Shown one piece after another: positions 59,701 to 64,000 of a stretch of 64,000 nt of DNA. The position numbers were made by a program, and so were the translations under genes. This stretch comes from Excoecaria cochinchinensis (lineage: Eukaryota > Streptophyta > Magnoliopsida > Malpighiales > Euphorbiaceae), in assembly GCA_947683425.1 (NCBI GenBank), contig CANTUQ010000070.1, forward strand, positions 9,503,501 to 9,567,500. Direction: 5' to 3'. The notes under the pieces were generated by a model. That model was not told where the DNA came from and searched no databases. It worked only from the letters and a program-made list of their open reading frames with translations. Every line of letters begins with the position of its first letter. The stretch's first letter is position 1.

Positions 59701-62248
59701 ATTATCTGTTAAGCTTGGACAGGATGATCATGACCAAGCAACAACAGCAACAAGTTAGGACCACAGGCAGGCCCAGCAGACTATCCAATTACAATCCAAA
59801 AATCAACCAATGGTTTCTGAAATCTGATCAGATTTATTCAAATGGAAAAAAAAATGGCATTTTTTCACACTTGAAGAGATGATTATGTATATGTACCTAG
59901 ACTGCTGCCAAATACTTTTGTACTTGTTGTACAACTCATAGGAAAGTTCTTCTTTGCAGTATCCAATGTTACTTAAAACTATCAGCAACTGTTGATGTGG
60001 ATCGACAACACTTCCACTGAGATTAGACAATAGTTCATTTTCTGATTCATGAGTATATCCATTCTTTAACTCTTTGCCTGATTTGTTTTGTGCAAGCTCA
60101 CTCCCAATTTGTTCCAGATGACCTGAAGATCGAGCACAGAATGAGAACATCATAAATGATGTTTTCTGGTCCAAACATCACATTTGGCAAAAGTTTACAC
60201 GTCATACCAGCAAAATCTAGGAAACAATTTAAGAAGGCAAGTCTAATTGATTCTTGAATTTCTTGAAGTTGCAAAAACATGTCTTCTGACTTTCTTGCTT
60301 CACTCCTCAAGGAATGAGTCATCCTGGAAAGAACATGTATTGAGACAGTTAAAGAAAGTACATTGGCAGACTGAAAAAGTAAGCTCTTTCTTAGAAGAAT
60401 TTATTAAACTGAGAGATGAAGGAAATAACCACCACAGTGAGAATGCAATGTCCTCTGCTAAGTAAAGACAAAAGAAAAAAATGAGAGTGAAGGTCACCAA
60501 TCATGCTGGATATAAGCAGCTTGAGTGCTTCTGATGAAATCCCAGCATTATTCTCCAGCCACATACACCAAACCACCACAATCATAAATTTTCCGCTTAG
60601 GAACAGGAGGTGCAAAGAGGGGATTAAGGTGGTGGGATATGCAGTTGCAGCATAAGGAACCCACGGTTTGTTTCACAATATTGCATCATAAAGACAATAA
60701 TTTATGCAACCATGCCAAGATTTTATTTTAGAATAAAACTACTGCAAAAATAGAAATTAAAATGAACCAAGGAACATTATTGGAGTAATCCCTCATCCCT
60801 TTCATGACACATAAATCTACCAGACCAAAGAAGGAAACTCATTAATATGGCCAAAAAAAACAAAGTTTTATGCAGCTTCACTACTCACACATAATCATGC
60901 TCCATATGGATTTGTCTATCTTATGCATTTGATCACCTAAAGAACATCTGACCAGACATCACTACAGAACAGACATGGTGACGCCCCTTCTTACATTGGG
61001 CTCATGAGAGAAGTCCTTGTAGAACAAAATCAGAAGCAAGTTCACTAAACTTAACCTCTCTGCATGTTAATTATAATAATTATTCATAAATATTTGAAAT
61101 AGTACAGCCAGGTGACTTACAAGCTAATTTGATCCATTGCTGCAGCTACAATTGAGCGGAATGCTAGAGGCAAGAAAGAGATCGCATATGGGGATTTATT
61201 CCTTTCAAGAATTGATACAGTAACCCAGGTTTCTTCTTTTGATATCTCTTCTGCTGTTGCTCGCATCCAAGAGCAGAGCCTAAGTATGTAAATCTTAGTA
61301 ATCTCTGCCTGAAGTGTTCTGAGAGCCATGACTGTAACAAGAGGTATAATTCTCAGAGTTAACAAAATGGAGAAAGATAAGCTTTTGGTAAGAGCATACA
61401 CACCAGCAGTAGGTGGAGCCGATTCTTTTGCTTCAAAAGCTTCACAGGCTTTGGATATTTCCTTTATGGCATCACTCATATAGGACTTCAGTATATTTGA
61501 TTCTTCAAGATCACGAAATGTGTTGTGAACCTGCAGCAGCAATCAACTCATTTGGAACAACCCAGAATTGAAAAAAAAATCTAAGTACTAGGCACTGCAG
61601 GTTAAGCATAGGTGAAAATTGAACATATGTTAAATTTGATCATGAGGAATGTGAAGAACTTCTCTAAGAACAGTGAAGTTACCCAGACCAGACCACTGGT
61701 CATCAATAAGCCATTACAGGTTTTTGGAGGAAAAAGAATACTTTCAAACATTCATGACAAAATAGTTATTCAACCTTTCACGCAACCTACATCATCAAAG
61801 ACCACAGAGTATGTATGCACAAACAGGTGCACGTAAGATCAGAACTACAGGAAAATAATCAGACAATACATCAGCTGAAGAAGCCACATAGACACTTCTT
61901 AATCAGATCTACAAAATGAACAGTTCCCATAAAAAATCATGCTGAACATTCTTTACAATCGTCAGCATCAAATCAGTGTCTGTATGCAATTGTGTAGAAT
62001 TACTCTCAAATTAAGTTCCACAATTTGTTATCTGATCCAGAAACATAACAAAATTTTCCAACAAAATCACAGTTATAAACAGAGAAATGACCAGTGCATA
62101 TTACCTTGGCTTCATATGCAGATATAGTACTTCGAATCATTCCAGCAACTTCATCAAGTGAATGAGTTGAATACTTCCCATCCCCAACTTTTTCCTCGGT
62201 TTTATTTGCTGAAGAGTTAACATTTGATTCAGCAGAAACTTGGGAAGA
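53701..62248 (-). CDS. SEC5: Exocyst complex component SEC5, C-terminal half (5' part outside window)
   Basis: Eleven exons were traced, 5' to 3': 62248-62105, 61530-61404, 61331-61121, 60323-60208, 60122-59897, 59369-59276, 58674-58597, 58502-58446, 55057-54908, 54409-54197, 53919-53701 (stop 53701-53703). All have GT/AG borders and run in frame for 1635 nt, 544 residues. Plant SEC5 is about 1090 aa, so about half is here. Landmarks: SLDEVAGMIRSTISAYEAK, LQAEITKIYILRLCSWMRAT, SKEETWVTVSILERNKSPYA, ESIRLAFLNCFLDFAG, QCSSEFLQAELERTRMNTAC and a basic tail SRNYRGTQAVG...NRNRRR. SEC5 is a subunit of the octameric exocyst, which tethers secretory vesicles to the plasma membrane. A Copia element occupies the intron after exon 58446-58502. 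The gene converges on LSM3. No stop or frameshift was seen in the part present. Confidence 0.93.
55255..55411 (+). repeat. 5' LTR of the Copia element
   Basis: 157 bp, beginning TGTTGACAG and ending TCTCTA. It is followed by GGTATCATAGCC, a worn initiator-tRNA-Met primer site. It aligns without gaps to 58280-58436 with about 16 differences by hand count (roughly 10 percent). Confidence 0.85.
58280..58436 (+). repeat. 3' LTR of the Copia element
   Basis: 157 bp, TATTGACAG...TCTTCA, preceded by the polypurine tract. Its last base is 10 bp from the adjoining SEC5 exon boundary (58446). Confidence 0.85.
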
Positions 62249-62570
62249 CTGAAAGAATAAGATCCATAATCAAAATGAACACACCAAACTATCTAGAGAA
62301 AAGGAGATCACAGGTGAAATATAAACTCAACGAGGAATTTTAATTTTAATGCTACTAAACAGTGACAATGAATTTGCTCCATAAATTGGAAAAGATTTCA
62401 CAACTGTTCGGCAGATTTTCAGAATCCGGCAACTTAAGCAAAAGTACATTTTCCTACCCAAAAATGAAACCATGGATTAACATTATATGGTTTTCAGAAG
62501 CCAGTCAAGCTTCTTCAGCGTGATTACCAGCAGTGAAGCATTGAGTTTCAGAACCCTCCCAATGTTACCA

Positions 62571-63214
62571 AGGGCAGTTTGACAAATTTTATAAAAACAG
62601 TTTTTTCAATTGATAAAAGTTGCATTCCAAAAAAATATATATCAAAAAATAGGTAAATGTTTGGTAAATAAAATTTAAAATGACTTATAAATTCAAAAGC
62701 AGTCGTTTACTATTTGGTAAAACGACTTTTTAAAATAAAAAGACAAAAAAGAACATATATAAATTATAAAATATTATATTCAAAATCTCACTAAAAAGTA
62801 ATAATTATTCTCACTTATTTGCACTTTCTTATTTCACTAAAATCATATATTTTCATATATAATTAAATAAAAATAAATATAACATAAAAAAATTAAAAAT
62901 ATATATATTGTTTTTGACGTTAGATAATTTTGAGTGGTATAGTAAGAGAGAAAAAAAAGTCTTTTTTGGGTATAATTGTTACTATAAAATAAAATAAGGG
63001 GTATTTTTATTTAAAAAATTACTAAATCAACTACTCTTAAAAGCTAAAATTCAGTTTTTCTGAAAAATTTCAATTTCTATCTTTTTCTAATTTTAATAGA
63101 AAGTTTTTTCACTTTTCATAAAATTAATTTTTCTAAAACTAACATTTACCAAATATATAGTTTTATCCCATAATCAGCTTTTTATCCCATAATCAGCAAT
63201 GCCAAACACGCTCT
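62571..63214. mobile_element. hAT-like MITE in a SEC5 intron
   Basis: The right end reversed reads AGAGCGTGTTTGGCATTGCT, a common plant MITE terminus; the left end is AGGGCAGTTTGACAAATTTT. Inverted subterminal words GGTAAATGTTTGGTAAAT and ACATTTACCAAATA support the pairing. The interior is AT-rich and non-coding. Target duplications were not found. Confidence 0.5.
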
Positions 63215-64000
63215 AATTCAGTTTTAAAAGCATATGCTGCAACAAGGAAACATCATGAGCCAAAACTATCGCCGGCATTTAGTAGAAAAATAGAAAAAAG
63301 AACTCTTTGACAAACAGCATTATATTTCATTTTCAGAAACTTGTTCTTATCTAGAGACCTCATCATTCCAGTGCAACCAAGACATAAGAGAGATTATCTA
63401 AAAGCAACGGCAAAACAGAAAACTATAACAATAGTTGTCAAAATCTTACAACTCATGATTTGAATCTTACGATTCAATAAGATAAAGCAGCTAAGAGATA
63501 AGAATCTTCATGCGAATCCCTTGAGTCTATGACCTAATTGTAATTTATATTATAAATATATGCCATAATTTTGTTATTTATACGAGATTTTTTTTCATGT
63601 TATAAGAATAGATGTCTCATGAATTATATTTTGAACTTTTTTATTTGATGTGTTTCGTATCTTACGGTTTGGTACGACGAGATTCACGATTCTCAAATTG
63701 GGAAAACGACTCACAATACATATCTCAATTTGACATCGACGGCTATAACATCAAAAACATCCACCAAAACTACTATCCTGAGGTTTAAAGTGTTATCCCG
63801 AGTCCACTATCAATGAGAGTAATTTAAATTAAGAGAGCATTTTAAAAGCTCATATTGAGTGGTTTTCTCTTCTTAGTCCACTATGTAAAAGATATCAAAT
63901 CAAAAGCGACAGCAAATCAAAGAGACTAGAAAATGTTTACCATTAGTCCACTATGTAAAAGTTATATTTCAAGAACAAATCAAAGAGACTAGAAAATGTC
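63215..64000. other. Right edge: presumed SEC5 intron with repeat debris
   Basis: No further SEC5 exon could be recognised on the minus strand. At about 63425-63750 weakly inverted ends (ATAGTTGTCAAAATCTTAC and, reversed, ATAGCCGTCGATGTCAAATT) suggest another small MITE. A duplicated segment fills the last 130 bp (listed separately). Confidence 0.4.
63873..63999. repeat. Imperfect tandem duplication of ~60 bp
   Basis: TTAGTCCACTATGTAAAAG at 63873 and again at 63943 start two units, each ending AAATCAAAGAGACTAGAAAATGT. The units differ in the middle. The array may continue past the window. Confidence 0.85.

Noticed and set aside
62300..62560. Possible additional SEC5 exon upstream of 62248
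   Set aside because: No frame matched expected SEC5 text and no convincing acceptor/donor pair was seen; treated as intron.
1..64000. CRISPR arrays, prokaryotic operons, phage or endogenous viral genes
   Set aside because: No regularly spaced repeats with unique spacers, no ribosome-binding-site operon structure and no viral capsid or replicase signature; all retroelement remains are of plant LTR-retrotransposon type.

Overview
This is nuclear DNA of a flowering plant, very probably a core eudicot. It is AT-rich, carries spliced genes with long introns, and is crowded with plant transposon debris: Copia and other LTR pieces, hAT-, Mutator- and Stowaway-like MITEs, and a tRNA-derived SINE. 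I cannot name the species. No rRNA or intact tRNA gene, CRISPR array or prokaryotic operon is visible.

Four protein genes are supported. (1) 15737-17113, minus: an intact, intronless trihelix transcription factor of 458 aa. (2) 22498-43482, minus: a complete MAP3K-epsilon kinase gene. I traced 24 coding exons that keep frame throughout (4281 nt, 1426 aa). (3) 50155-52648, plus: LSM3, three exons, 97 aa. (4) 53701-62248, minus: the C-terminal half of the exocyst subunit SEC5, 11 exons and 544 aa, whose 5' half lies beyond the right edge. LSM3 and SEC5 are convergent, with about 1 kb between their stop codons.

Layout: 1-15000 is gene-poor, with a decayed retroelement-like block at 3.7-6.3 kb, MITEs, a SINE and microsatellites. 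Between the trihelix gene and the kinase (17.6-22.3 kb) lies a 1.8-kb palindromic transposon with a 538-bp MITE nested in one arm, then AT-rich repeats. Kinase introns hold a solo LTR with perfect target-site duplication, two other LTR/primer-site fragments and a Stowaway MITE. From 43.6 to 50 kb come hAT-like repeats rich in CGGTTAACC, a 0.93-kb GGT/GGC-rich minisatellite inside a TIR-bearing element, and Stowaway MITEs. A Copia element with an internal deletion sits in a SEC5 intron, starting ten bases from the 5' splice junction.

The genes act in unrelated housekeeping and signalling tasks (transcription, cell-division and pollen kinase signalling, RNA processing and decay, vesicle tethering) and are not a pathway cluster. 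The order SEC5 - LSM3 - trihelix matches, from memory, duplicated Arabidopsis chromosome 1 segments; here the kinase gene lies between LSM3 and the trihelix gene. I found no convincing new biological system. The best leads are the nested palindromic transposon, the kinase microexon behind a weak donor, the Copia insertion next to a splice donor, the overlapping uORF of the trihelix gene, and the minisatellite-bearing transposon.
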